Program-made: the position numbers and the translations under genes
Notes under the pieces: generated by a model
Seen by the model: the letters and a program-made list of their open reading frames with translations, nothing else
Databases searched by the model: none
Told to the model about the DNA's origin: nothing
Part shown: positions 53,280 through 61,614 of the stretch, in pieces
How the letters are laid out: each line of letters starts with the position of its first letter
How positions within the stretch are numbered: position 1 is the first letter of the stretch
From: Negativicutes bacterium
GTDB lineage: Bacteria > Bacillota_C > Negativicutes > Sporomusales_B > JARLHX01
Length of the DNA stretch: 64,000 nt
Direction of reading: 5' to 3'
Assembly (NCBI GenBank): GCA_031292035.1
Contig: JARLHX010000044.1
Location: forward strand, 11,746 to 75,745

Positions 53280-53289
53280 ATGAAATCGG

Positions 53290-53321
53290 GCCTCCCGGCA
53301 AAATGCCGGGAGGCTATTTTT
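53290..53321 (+). terminator. Terminator after tRNA-Arg(TCT)
   Basis: GCCTCCCGGCA / TGCCGGGAGGC, 11-bp perfect stem, followed by TATTTTTG. Confidence 0.9.
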
Positions 53322-53323
53322 GT

Positions 53324-53349
53324 TTAGGAAGGCAGTTAGGAAGGCAATA
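53324..53349 (+). repeat. Left copies of TTAGGAAGGCA direct repeat
   Basis: TTAGGAAGGCA at 53324-53334 is followed at 53336-53349 by TTAGGAAGGCAATA. The same 14 bases recur at 56943-56956, beyond the methyltransferase gene. Between 53350 and 53710 I see no gene, only AT-rich DNA that presumably holds the cassette promoter. Confidence 0.75.
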
Positions 53350-53710
53350 GCGTGTAAAACTAGATAGAATTAGTAGATTAGGTGAATATGTTCGGCGTGA
53401 AAATTTTGCTGCTGGTCATCCATGATATAAGTGACGCTTAATAGCTATCTTTATTTGATGAACTGCCATATTAAAATATATCGTCGATCAGTTCAACGGT
53501 ACTTCTGGAAACTGTTCATACTATAAAGGCGGTTGCTTTGGCGACGAGCCAACAGGAAGACAAAAGGGAAAATATCCCGAAATATAGCAGGTTTTAGAGG
53601 ATTCCCACGCACACATTTAGAATACTTAGACAAGTAAAATTATATGACATGGCGAAACGGTTTGCCTGAGCAGGGCGCTTGGTGGGCAGATAAAATCTTA
53701 GGAGGCTACT

Positions 53711-54901
53711 ATGGAATCCAATATTTCTTCAGAGGGTATGGTTTTTATTCCACTTGAGGCTCTTAGGTTTGACCCGGAGAATCCAAGGTTACCAGCTAAA
53801 CTACGTGGTATTAAGGACGATAGAGTAATCATTGAATATCTTTTGCGTGATGAAGGATTGTTAGATTTAATGAGATCTATTGCTGAGTCAGGTTATGCAA
53901 AGGCGGATCCATTACTTGCTGTGCCTATAATTCCTGGTAAAGAGGCAGGCTTCGTCGTTGTAGAAGGCAATAGAAGATTGGCGGCATTAAAGCTCTTAAT
54001 AAATCCTAATCTTGCCACAGTAAGAAAGTCGTCTGTACAGCTTATTAGTAGTGAAGCAAAATTTAAACCCCAAAGCATTCCTGTTATTACATACAATAGC
54101 AGAAATGATATTATTGATTACTTAGGTTATAAACATATAACTGGTGTCAAAGAATGGGATTCGATGGCCAAGGCTAAATATCTTGACCAATTGTACAATC
54201 GCCATATTCAAGAGATCGGTCCTGATACTATTTATAACGTTCTTGCAAAGATGATAGGTAGTAGGGCTGGCTATGTCGCTCGATTGCATACGGCGTTAAA
54301 ACTTTGCGAATATGCAAATGACAATGTTTATTTTAATTTGCCAGGGATAACTGAAGATAATATTGAGTTCTCGTTAGTAACAACGGCTTTATCATACACG
54401 AACATAGTTGCGTATTTGGGTCTGGAAAGTGCGGAGGATCCTTCACTTTTAGGAATGCGGGAAGAAGCTTGCAAGGACTTGTTTGAATGGATGTTTGTTA
54501 AGAATGCGCAACAAGTTACGCGATTGGGAGAGTCTAGGGCATTAAAAGAACTAAGTAAGGTTGTTTCAGTTCCAGAAGCACTGGAGCAATTCAAAAAAGG
54601 AATTCCTCTGGAAGAAGCTATTCTTTATACGGACGAACCAATAATTTCTTTCATAAACTTTTTGGGTAACGCAAAAGATGGCCTAAAAAACGCGATAAAT
54701 TGTCTTGGAAAGTTATCCGCTCCACCTGATGAAGCAGGAGATGTGTTGAAGGAGATAAACAATCTTATTGCAGCATTAAATGGCGCGGCAGGAATAAGAG
54801 CGAGTTCGTTAGCAAGAGAAAGTATTCCAGATATAACCAAGGATGATATTGTAAAGATTAAGGCGTTGCTAGTTTCTATGGAGAAAGGGAAAACAGTATG
54901 A
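53711..54901 (+). CDS. ParB/Srx-fold domain protein in a restriction-modification-like cassette
   Basis: A 396-residue protein. Residues ~10-110 form a ParB-like nucleotide-binding domain: FIPLEALRFDPENPRLP, a helix, then FVVVEGNRRLAALKLL, where GNRR matches the ParB phosphate-binding box. The rest is helical, with no visible HTH of the usual ParB type. Stand-alone ParB-fold proteins often occur with DNA modification or defence genes. Here the stop overlaps the next start (ATGA), and a cytosine methyltransferase follows. AGGAGG precedes ATG 53711. Base composition is clearly AT-richer than the chromosome, a sign of transfer. Confidence 0.8.
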   Translation: MESNISSEGMVFIPLEALRFDPENPRLPAKLRGIKDDRVIIEYLLRDEGLLDLMRSIAESGYAKADPLLAVPIIPGKEAGFVVVEGNRRLAALKLLINPNLATVRKSSVQLISSEAKFKPQSIPVITYNSRNDIIDYLGYKHITGVKEWDSMAKAKYLDQLYNRHIQEIGPDTIYNVLAKMIGSRAGYVARLHTALKLCEYANDNVYFNLPGITEDNIEFSLVTTALSYTNIVAYLGLESAEDPSLLGMREEACKDLFEWMFVKNAQQVTRLGESRALKELSKVVSVPEALEQFKKGIPLEEAILYTDEPIISFINFLGNAKDGLKNAINCLGKLSAPPDEAGDVLKEINNLIAALNGAAGIRASSLARESIPDITKDDIVKIKALLVSMEKGKTV

Positions 54902-55863
54902 GGAATGCAGACTATCCGCATAATTTAACCCTCATTCCTAATACTGTTGAAAAGTGGTATTTTCGATGGGCAGATTACATTGAGTTGCTATGCTTATCAA
55001 ATGTTGATGGCGAAATATCTTGCAGGGACTTAGCTGCTTATGTTAAAACGGGAGTAGAATTAGTTGCTGAGGATGATAATGAACATGAAATTAAGCCTGC
55101 TATTACTGATAAATGGGAAAGAAGGATATCGGACTTTTATTCAATACTAGCCTACCGAGAGAGAACTATGGGAGATTTTTACCCTTTTTCGATTCTTGAA
55201 GGGAATATCCTTACGTTGAAGCCAACGTTATCAGAAAAAAGTTATTTCTATTTTTTCCTTCTTTTTGCGTCAAATACCAGATACTTCTTGCCGTATCGGG
55301 ATTTGCTAACTAAAACATTTGAATGTGTGTCTGAAAAGGTTATTGCGCAAATACTTCCTCCGGGCATGGAAGTGCATGTTTTTGGTACATCTCGTACTGA
55401 TGGGCGTTATCATGGTAATACATACGAAAGAATTTGCCAAATGGCGCGAGACATAAGAGCAGATGTTTTATGTAAGCCACACCATTTTCCGGGTAATAGG
55501 GCTGGAGATGGAGGGATTGATATTGTGGCTTGGTACCCCCTACCAGATAATGCGCCAGGAGTTCCAGTGGTGTTTTCTCAGTGCGCATGTTCAGTTGATG
55601 ATTGGACCACAAAACAAAACGAAATTAGTCACTCTATTTGGGAGAAGCGCCTTAAATGGACGACTCCATATTCTGCATTTATGTTAGTTCCCTTTAGTTT
55701 TAGAAATGCTGCGGGTAATTGGGACAATGATGATAACATACGGAGAACCCTCCTCCTGGATAGGGACAGAATTCTATTATTGCTAAAAGACGACTTTACC
55801 TTTTTCGTGGGAAGCGACGCGTATAGAGCGGTCCGAGAATTAATGAACAAGAAAGTCGGATAA
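54898..55863 (+). CDS. Putative PD-(D/E)xK restriction nuclease, 321 aa
   Basis: I do not recognise a named family. The last third has a nuclease-like pattern: AGDGGIDIVAW near residue 205, with an acidic residue at the start of a strand, then VPVVFSQCACSVDDWTTK around 222-239. The Gln-Cys-Ala strand followed by Trp and Lys fits variants of PD-(D/E)xK where the Lys has migrated. The N-terminal part (WYFRWADYIELLCLS) is helical and may bind DNA or the partner. Overlap with the ParB-fold gene and position next to a methyltransferase make a restriction enzyme the best guess. Confidence 0.6.
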   Translation: MRNADYPHNLTLIPNTVEKWYFRWADYIELLCLSNVDGEISCRDLAAYVKTGVELVAEDDNEHEIKPAITDKWERRISDFYSILAYRERTMGDFYPFSILEGNILTLKPTLSEKSYFYFFLLFASNTRYFLPYRDLLTKTFECVSEKVIAQILPPGMEVHVFGTSRTDGRYHGNTYERICQMARDIRADVLCKPHHFPGNRAGDGGIDIVAWYPLPDNAPGVPVVFSQCACSVDDWTTKQNEISHSIWEKRLKWTTPYSAFMLVPFSFRNAAGNWDNDDNIRRTLLLDRDRILLLLKDDFTFFVGSDAYRAVRELMNKKVG

Positions 55864-55920
55864 TAAGAAAACAGACCATGCTTTATCTTTTATTAACATA
55901 TGTTTTGGGGTGGTGGTTGT

Positions 55921-56904
55921 ATGGGGGAAAAACTGAAGGCAATTTCTCTGTTTTCTGGGTGCGGTGGTTTCGATTGGGGAGCCTCACAAGCGGGGATAGA
56001 AATAATTTGGGCTAACGATATCGACCGCTACGCCCATATTGCATATAAATCGCTACTACCTAATGTGGAATTTGAATTGGGTGACGTAAGAAATATTAAG
56101 AGTTTTCCACAAGCTGATGTTTTGATTGGGTGTTATCCATGTACAGGTTTTAGCGTGGCTGCACGTAGAAAATGGAAGGATGGAAAGGAGCGTAATCTTC
56201 TTAATACAGAAGGGAATTTTCTTTACAAAGAATTTCTAAGGGCACTTTCTCAGACAAGGCCTAAGTATTTTTTTGTGGAAAATGTTAGTGGTATGGTCAG
56301 TGCTTTGAACGGTTGGTTTTTTCAGCAACAAGTTCAGGGTTTTCGTGATTTAGGATACTATCCAACATATAAGCTGTTAAGTGCACCTGACTATGGAGTT
56401 CCACAGACCCGGAAAAGAATCTTCATTGTTGGTGTTAGAAATGATTTGCTAGATAGTTTTAGTTACGCTTTTCCTGAACCAACGCATGGACCAAATCTCT
56501 CCCAACCTTATGTCGTTATGAAAGATGTAATTAATAACCTGCCACTTTGGCCGCAGGGGGAGTTTTCAGAGGCGGCATTTCATGGACATTACTTAACAAG
56601 GAATCGAAAACGAAACTGGACAGACCCCAGTTATACTATTGTCGCTAACGAATCTCACGTTCCCCTTCATCCACACGGACAGCCTATGAAAAATATTGGG
56701 AAGGATTGCTGGGTTCTGCAAGGAGATTTTAATCGTAGGCTTTCTTGGCGTGAGAGTGCTCGTATACAAGGATTACCAGCGCATATCATGCCCGAAGGGA
56801 GTCTCCATGATAAATATCGAGTGATCGGAAATGCAGTACCACCAGCGTTCGGGAAGGCACTTCTAACGCCAGTAGTGAATTATGAATGCGGGGGAATTAT
56901 TTAA
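55921..56904 (+). CDS. DNA (cytosine-5) methyltransferase
   Basis: A 327-residue m5C methyltransferase. Motif I is AISLFSGCGGFDWG; motif IV with the catalytic Cys is GCYPCTGFS; motif VI is FFVENVSG; motif VIII is VPQTRKRIFIVG; motif X is VIGNAVPPAFGKALL. The target-recognition region (about 190-270) is short. It probably protects the host from the adjacent putative nuclease. Start ATG 55921 follows GGGGTGG; the frame opens at 55900. AT-rich like the two genes before it. Confidence 0.94.
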   Translation: MGEKLKAISLFSGCGGFDWGASQAGIEIIWANDIDRYAHIAYKSLLPNVEFELGDVRNIKSFPQADVLIGCYPCTGFSVAARRKWKDGKERNLLNTEGNFLYKEFLRALSQTRPKYFFVENVSGMVSALNGWFFQQQVQGFRDLGYYPTYKLLSAPDYGVPQTRKRIFIVGVRNDLLDSFSYAFPEPTHGPNLSQPYVVMKDVINNLPLWPQGEFSEAAFHGHYLTRNRKRNWTDPSYTIVANESHVPLHPHGQPMKNIGKDCWVLQGDFNRRLSWRESARIQGLPAHIMPEGSLHDKYRVIGNAVPPAFGKALLTPVVNYECGGII

Positions 56905-56942
56905 TCTCCTGCAGGGAAGTCTGATGAATGCTTAGGTGCAAT

Positions 56943-56956
56943 TTAGGAAGGCAATA
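56943..56956 (+). repeat. Right copy of the cassette direct repeat
   Basis: TTAGGAAGGCAATA, identical to 53336-53349. It lies 38 bases after the methyltransferase stop, so the two copies enclose the three-gene cassette and its promoter. Confidence 0.75.
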
Positions 56957-57038
56957 ATACCCAATCAGAAAAAAATAATAGACTGGGTACTACCTACAGA
57001 ACGTCAAAATACATGGTTCTGTTGACTTCGTAGACCTT

Positions 57039-57115
57039 GCAGAAAATTGCTCGAAGTGCCCTAGGGGGATTCTTAAGCCGTGGGTCGCAAGTTCGATTCT
57101 CCGTTGTCTGCTCCA
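57039..57115 (+). pseudogene. Decayed tRNA-like sequence ending in CCA
   Basis: A 77-base stretch starts GCAGA and ends TCTGC-T-CCA, so the acceptor ends still pair and CCA is present. It holds a CTTAAGC anticodon-like loop and GCAAGTTCGATTCTC, which looks like a T-arm, but the T-stem and anticodon stem do not pair. It is followed by a weak hairpin (CCTCCA/TGGAGG, 57128-57149) and T-rich DNA like that behind tRNA-Arg(TCT). It is probably a dead tRNA or att remnant. No gene lies between 56905 and 57273. Confidence 0.5.
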
Positions 57116-57273
57116 GTAAAATCGTGACCTCCAGGCATTTGCTTGGAGGCTGTTTGCTTTAAGGGAGCAATACAGGCTTGTATTCTCTGGTCTTATTAAA
57201 AAAGGATTGACCGCATTGAGATCGTCGTATATAATCTAGCTAGAAGAGCAACTTCCGACTTGGAGGCGCAAAT

Positions 57274-57957
57274 ATGAGACCTGATGTGGTTGTTGAAACA
57301 CTTGAGCGCGATTGGGAAATAAAAACCACTCGCAGAACGGTTTTAACTTATGAGACTGAAAAGATAATAACGCCACCGTTTTTTGAAACGGGCAAGGCCA
57401 AGGAATACCCCGAAACGGTTGTAGCAGAGTTTGTAGCCTCATGGGGCCTGATTCATGGTGAATATGGGCTAAAGCCTAGCAAGGTGGCTGAGGTTCGTAA
57501 ATACGCTCTTCAAGTGCTGTATGACTACGGGTCTATATGGAAACAAGAGATTAAGCCAATTCAAGACCTTAGTATTTCGCAAGTTATTGATAAAGGAGAA
57601 CGTTGGTCGAGGCCATTTGATTTCTTTGCCTATGCATGGATAATGTTGCGGCAAGGAGTAATCTGGAAGCACAGAGATGAGGAACTCAAACAACGCATAA
57701 ATACGTTTATCAAAACCGGTAGGTTAAGCGATATCCCAATGGTAGAAATTGAAACAGTCTACTTCGTTGAGGGAGATAAGTTTATCCATACGGGTATCAA
57801 TTTAACGGCATTGGAATTTCTATCATTTTCGAAGCATTGTACAATTACTGCTGTTTTGCAAGGTGGATCGGAGTTTCCTGAAAAGCCCCCGAAAGTAGCA
57901 AAGGTGATATACTCCCATCCCGAAGATTTAGTGTTACAACGACCAGTTATAGAGTGA
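57274..57957 (+). CDS. Hypothetical protein, 227 aa
   Basis: Not recognised. GGAGGCGCAAAT before ATG 57274 is a good start. The N-terminus (DVVVETLERDWEIKTTRRTVLTYETEKII) looks like beta strands. A helical middle contains VASWGLIHGEYGLKPSKVAEVRKYALQVL, then WSRPFDFFAYAWIMLRQGVIW. The end returns to strands (VEIETVYFVEGDKFIHTGINL). It is the first gene of the phage-like element and sits alone before the excisionase-like gene. It could be a host-interaction or superinfection gene, but nothing in the sequence proves this. Confidence 0.65.
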   Translation: MRPDVVVETLERDWEIKTTRRTVLTYETEKIITPPFFETGKAKEYPETVVAEFVASWGLIHGEYGLKPSKVAEVRKYALQVLYDYGSIWKQEIKPIQDLSISQVIDKGERWSRPFDFFAYAWIMLRQGVIWKHRDEELKQRINTFIKTGRLSDIPMVEIETVYFVEGDKFIHTGINLTALEFLSFSKHCTITAVLQGGSEFPEKPPKVAKVIYSHPEDLVLQRPVIE

Positions 57958-58049
57958 TTTTTGGGCGGTTAATAGCCGCCTAAAAATAAAAGCCGAGATG
58001 GAAGCAAAACTTCTATCTTGCATTCGTGCCAGCAAAGGGGGGATAACGA

Positions 58050-58223
58050 ATGGTAGATAAGAAATTGTATGCAGTAAGTGAAGTCCTTAAATATGTGCCG
58101 CTGAGTAAGGCTGGTCTTTATTTAGCCTGCGGCAAAGGTCAAGTTCCGACTGTAAGGGTTGGGCGACGCCTGTTTATTCCTGCCTGGTGGGTTGAAGAAA
58201 TCACCAGCAAGCCGATAGCATAA
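58050..58223 (+). CDS. Excisionase-like HTH protein, 57 aa
   Basis: A short winged-helix of the MerR/excisionase (helix_turn_helix_17) type: YAVSEVLKYVPLSKAGLYLACG, then VPTVRVGRRLFIPAWWVEEI. Such proteins direct excision or act as repressors in phages and integrative elements. No integrase is visible in the window. Eleven bases separate it from the next small gene, whose GGAGG overlaps its stop. Start ATG 58050 follows GGGGGG. Confidence 0.75.
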   Translation: MVDKKLYAVSEVLKYVPLSKAGLYLACGKGQVPTVRVGRRLFIPAWWVEEITSKPIA

Positions 58224-58234
58224 GGAGGATACTC

Positions 58235-58384
58235 GTGGAAACAATCCATAGCAAGCCTTCGAACCGACATTACGTTGTTATCGAAGAACTTCCAAACGGG
58301 CGCAAGAAGCGAATGCGGTCCAGAGACCGAGGGAAAATTCCAAAACCGAAAATACCGGATGTGAGCGGGAGCCTGCCGGGATAG
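58235..58384 (+). CDS. Small basic protein, 49 aa
   Basis: AAGGAGGAT leads to GTG 58235. The peptide is very basic (NGRKKRMRSRDRGKIPKPK) and likely disordered or nucleic-acid-binding. It is coupled to the excisionase-like gene. The strong terminator at 58370 overlaps its last codons. Not recognised. Confidence 0.6.
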   Translation: METIHSKPSNRHYVVIEELPNGRKKRMRSRDRGKIPKPKIPDVSGSLPG

Positions 58385-58425
58385 CGCATACAAGGTACAT
58401 ACCTTGGGCTATCCGGCAGGCTTTT
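58370..58425 (+). terminator. Long terminator/cruciform
   Basis: AGCCTGCCG-G-GATAGC pairs with GCTATC-CGGCAGGCT (one bulged G); an inner AAGGTA/TACCTT hairpin fills the loop; TTTTG follows. Confidence 0.85.
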
Positions 58426-58588
58426 GTTTATGTCAGACCGACTATTGGCCGGTTACAAGGTTCTTTGATAACTCCATATCGATCAAAGTGCTGCAAGGAT
58501 TCCCGGAATCTGCCGCTTATGCGGTCGACCGCCAAGGCAGCACAAGGCAAAAAAAATACGCCATCACGGCGTTAGGTATTGCTCTCTC

Positions 58589-58687
58589 ATGTCCATTGTA
58601 ATTGATGCGGCCGAGGTTGTCAAAGCTCTTCTGGACGCCGCGGAAGCGGTAGACCGGATCATAAACGAAGGTGCAAGGAATGATTAA
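58589..58687 (+). CDS. Small protein upstream of the primase, 32 aa
   Basis: A 32-residue helical, acidic peptide (VIDAAEVVKALLDAAEAVDR). Its end overlaps the primase start by eight bases, which suggests translational coupling. The ribosome site is weak. No gene is seen between 58426 and 58588. Confidence 0.4.
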   Translation: MSIVIDAAEVVKALLDAAEAVDRIINEGARND

Positions 58688-61007
58688 TATAGCCGAAATT
58701 CCAACCCCAATACTTGATTCAGCTCTTGATTATGCAAACCGAGGATGGCCAGTCTTCCCCCTTCATGCGCCCCGCCTTCAAGGAGACTCGCCTTGCTCGT
58801 GCGGCAACCGACGCTGTGATAGTATCGGTAAACATCCGAGAACGCCAAACGGAGTCAAGGATGCCACCACTGATTCAAGGCGGATAAATAAATGGTGGGA
58901 AAAGTGGCCAACGTCCAATGTCGGGATAGCAACTGGAAAACCATCGGGGTTTTGGGTGATTGACGAGGATGGCGAGGAAGGTCGCCAGACGATGGCGGAC
59001 CTGGAACGGGACTACGGGCCTTTGCCACAAACAGGTGAAGCGGTAACCGGCGGTGGAGGACGTCACCGCCTTTTTAAATGGGACGGTACCCATATCCCTA
59101 ATTCCCAGGGCAAACTCGGACCCGGGGTTGATATTCGCGGTGACGGCGGCTACATCGCGGCCGCACCCAGTTGGCACAGATCAGGACGATATTACAAATG
59201 GGCTGCGGGCTTCAACCCTGATGACGTATCAATTGCCGACGCTCCAGCATGGCTGGTGGCGTTAGCAACAAACACCGTAATGACCAAGAAACAAGAAGTC
59301 CCGGAAGAAATCCCAGAGGGCAGCCGGAATGATACGCTCTTTCGAATGGGGTGTTCGCTCCGGGACAAAGGTTATTCCTTCAATGAAATTCTTGCTTTGC
59401 TTGAGACCGCGAACCTGGAGCGCTGCTGCCCACCAATGGAAGATCGAGAGGTCGAAACGATTGCGCGTTCTGCGTCGCGCTACGAGCCGAAACACCCGAT
59501 CATGTCTGCCAATACCACGGACATGGTCGCTTCGCTTGAAAAGATTATCGACAAGGCCGACCAGGTCAGCTTCTTCGAGCAAAACATTAAGCCCGCGATG
59601 GCCGTATTGTCTGAGATCGAGCGGGAAAGTCATGTTAAACGTATCGCGAAGGCCCTAAGCGTGCCTCCAAAGACCATTCGAGATGCCACGAAACCCATCC
59701 AAAAAGCCACCGCTGCCGAGTCATGGACAGAGGAATTCGAACCGAACCAATTCGGGGACCCGAAAGCGTGCGCTCACAATTTCCTGCTAGTCTTAAAAAA
59801 TGACCCAGCCTTCAAAGGCATTTGTCTCAATGAACTATCCAGCGAAATTGAATTCAAAAAAGGCTCAGACACTACCGTCCTGGACGACATTGGCGAAGCT
59901 ATGATCAGGGTTCACATCGATAGGGAATATGACCTGCGCGGCGCGGCGCTATGTCGGGACGCCCTTGTATGGGAGGCGCACGAGCACGCTTATCATCCTA
60001 TCCGAGAGTATATCGAGCGGCTACCGGCGTGGGACGGCGTCGTCAGAGCGGAGACGATCTTCATCGACGGTCTAGGAGCGGTGGACTCGAAGTACAACCG
60101 TCATATCATCAAGATGGTTTTAAAGGCGGCCTATGAGCGTGTACATCAGCCTGGCGTTAAGTTCGATCTGATCCTGGTGTTGCGAGGACCCCAGGGAATC
60201 GGGAAATCGGTCCTGATCTCTAAACTGGGTATGCGGTGGTCCCACTCGTCCTTGCGGTTAACCGACATGCGAGACAGTAAAGTCGCTGGCGAGAAAATCC
60301 AAGGATACTGGATAATCGAAATCCCCGAGTTGGCCGGTATGACGAATGCCGACCTTGAAAGCACGAAAGCATTTATAACGGCTACCGAAGATGTCTACCG
60401 GGCCGCCTACGACCGAAAAACTGCCAGGCATAAGCGCCAGAGTATCATGATAGCTACTACAAACGCTGAAGGTGGTTATCTCCGCGACGAAACCGGTGGT
60501 CGGCGGTTCCTGGATATGTTCTGTGCTGGTAACGGCAAGCTGCCACCGATGCAGCTGACCCTGGATTATATTGACCAGGTGTGGGCCGAGGTCAAAGAAA
60601 CGTACATGGACGTGCCGATTTACTTAAGCGGTGACGATTTGGCTCAGGCAACCGCCGATCAGCTCGCCCAGGTGGAGCAGGACCCCCGGGAGGATATCGT
60701 GGCGGAATACTTGGGCAAGCCAATCCCGTCTAGCTGGTATAAAATGACCCTTTATCAACGGCAGGCTTTTCTAGAGGAGCAGGAGGACCGGCAAATCTTC
60801 CCCGAGATCACCGGTCCATTTGCCTTGCGCCAGGTGGTCTGCACAGCCGAAGTCTTCGAGGAGGCGTTCCGGCTGAACAAGGGTCAGATGCAACCCAAGG
60901 ACAAGGCGGCGATCACCAGGATATTAATGAGGCTTGGCTGGACGAAATTCGAAGGCAAGCGGCGCTGCGGAGCCTATGGGTCCATGCGTGGCTTCCAACG
61001 GCCATGA
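58680..61007 (+). CDS. PrimPol-VapE replication protein (phage/satellite type)
   Basis: A ~775-residue protein. Residues ~10-195 form a bifunctional primase-polymerase domain: LDYANRGWPVFPLHAP, CSCGNRRCDSIGKHPRT (a Cys cluster), WVIDEDGEEG and GGGGRHRLFKW. A primase C-terminal/linker part follows (~200-330). Then comes a VapE-type helicase with Walker A LRGPQGIGKSVLISKLG near residue 500 and IATTNAEGGYLRDETGGRRF. Such fusions start replication of phage satellites, prophages and plasmids. It sits directly left of a GGCAACA repeat array that may be its origin. Start ATG 58680; GTG 58671 is possible. Confidence 0.9.
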   Translation: MINIAEIPTPILDSALDYANRGWPVFPLHAPRLQGDSPCSCGNRRCDSIGKHPRTPNGVKDATTDSRRINKWWEKWPTSNVGIATGKPSGFWVIDEDGEEGRQTMADLERDYGPLPQTGEAVTGGGGRHRLFKWDGTHIPNSQGKLGPGVDIRGDGGYIAAAPSWHRSGRYYKWAAGFNPDDVSIADAPAWLVALATNTVMTKKQEVPEEIPEGSRNDTLFRMGCSLRDKGYSFNEILALLETANLERCCPPMEDREVETIARSASRYEPKHPIMSANTTDMVASLEKIIDKADQVSFFEQNIKPAMAVLSEIERESHVKRIAKALSVPPKTIRDATKPIQKATAAESWTEEFEPNQFGDPKACAHNFLLVLKNDPAFKGICLNELSSEIEFKKGSDTTVLDDIGEAMIRVHIDREYDLRGAALCRDALVWEAHEHAYHPIREYIERLPAWDGVVRAETIFIDGLGAVDSKYNRHIIKMVLKAAYERVHQPGVKFDLILVLRGPQGIGKSVLISKLGMRWSHSSLRLTDMRDSKVAGEKIQGYWIIEIPELAGMTNADLESTKAFITATEDVYRAAYDRKTARHKRQSIMIATTNAEGGYLRDETGGRRFLDMFCAGNGKLPPMQLTLDYIDQVWAEVKETYMDVPIYLSGDDLAQATADQLAQVEQDPREDIVAEYLGKPIPSSWYKMTLYQRQAFLEEQEDRQIFPEITGPFALRQVVCTAEVFEEAFRLNKGQMQPKDKAAITRILMRLGWTKFEGKRRCGAYGSMRGFQRP

Positions 61008-61013
61008 GTAAAC

Positions 61014-61274
61014 GGCAACATGGCAACAAGAATGGCAACAATTCAAAACCTTGATCTGTCGGCCTTTGTTGCCATTGTTGCCGTTATTGCCGGTATTCAA
61101 AGAGTTATTAAAGTAAACTTACCCTACCAAATAAAAAATTATAGTGTACATACCCCTCTAATAGAAAACGCGACAACAATGGCAACAAAGTACTTTGGAA
61201 AAGTCCTATATGCCTTGCCCCCACTGGGTTCATGGCATATTGCCATCCGTGTTGTCGTTTTCGTGTTTGTTGCC
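61014..61274. repeat. GGCAACA/TGTTGCC repeat array, candidate replication origin
   Basis: GGCAACA occurs at 61014, 61022, 61034 and 61181, and its reverse TGTTGCC at 61067, 61076 and 61268. Near-matches (GACAACA, TGTTGTC) also occur. Between them lies an AT-rich stretch at ~61095-61165. Repeats on both strands around AT-rich DNA, right after a replication initiator gene, resemble an iteron origin. Confidence 0.6.
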
Positions 61275-61311
61275 GTTTTCAATTACATTTTTGAAAAGGA
61301 CTGATGTACAC

Positions 61312-61614
61312 ATGACTAGTAGACGATTAATCGTCGCCCTTGACTTCTTAGGCGAACAGTATTCCATTAAAACAATTGATAATGAGGACTGCATTTACCG
61401 CGACATAGGTGGTGACTTTGATATCGAGCTAAGCGGCATCTGTAGTCGCCGCCGAAACGCCATTAGCATTCACGTTTGGAGAACGTATCCCATCACGGAA
61501 ATAGTGGAGAGCGTTTATAGTATTGCCTCACTGGTGGAATTAAAGAGTAAGCTGGACTGCCTAATTGCGATTTATGGGAGGACTCAAGATGGCGACTCGT
61601 CAATACAACGCTGA
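61312..61614 (+). CDS. Hypothetical phage-element protein, 100 aa
   Basis: Not recognised. ATG 61312 follows AAAGGAC at a somewhat long distance. The protein (MTSRRLIVALDFLGEQYSIKT, YRDIGGDFDIELSGICSR, then a helix VESVYSIASLVELKSKLDCL) reads as a small alpha/beta fold. It overlaps the next gene by 26 bases. It lies between the repeat array and the portal gene, a place where satellites carry small regulatory or packaging genes. Confidence 0.6.
   Translation: MTSRRLIVALDFLGEQYSIKTIDNEDCIYRDIGGDFDIELSGICSRRRNAISIHVWRTYPITEIVESVYSIASLVELKSKLDCLIAIYGRTQDGDSSIQR

Noticed and set aside
57039..57115. A working tRNA gene
   Set aside because: The acceptor ends pair, but the T-stem and anticodon stem do not; only a relic is supported.
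58404..58601. 65-aa open frame after the long terminator
   Set aside because: It begins inside the 58370-58425 hairpin, lacks a ribosome site and has no recognisable content.
61020..61304. 94-aa open frame with hydrophobic segments
   Set aside because: It has no ribosome site, begins inside the GGCAACA repeats and covers the AT-rich core; better explained as non-coding origin DNA.
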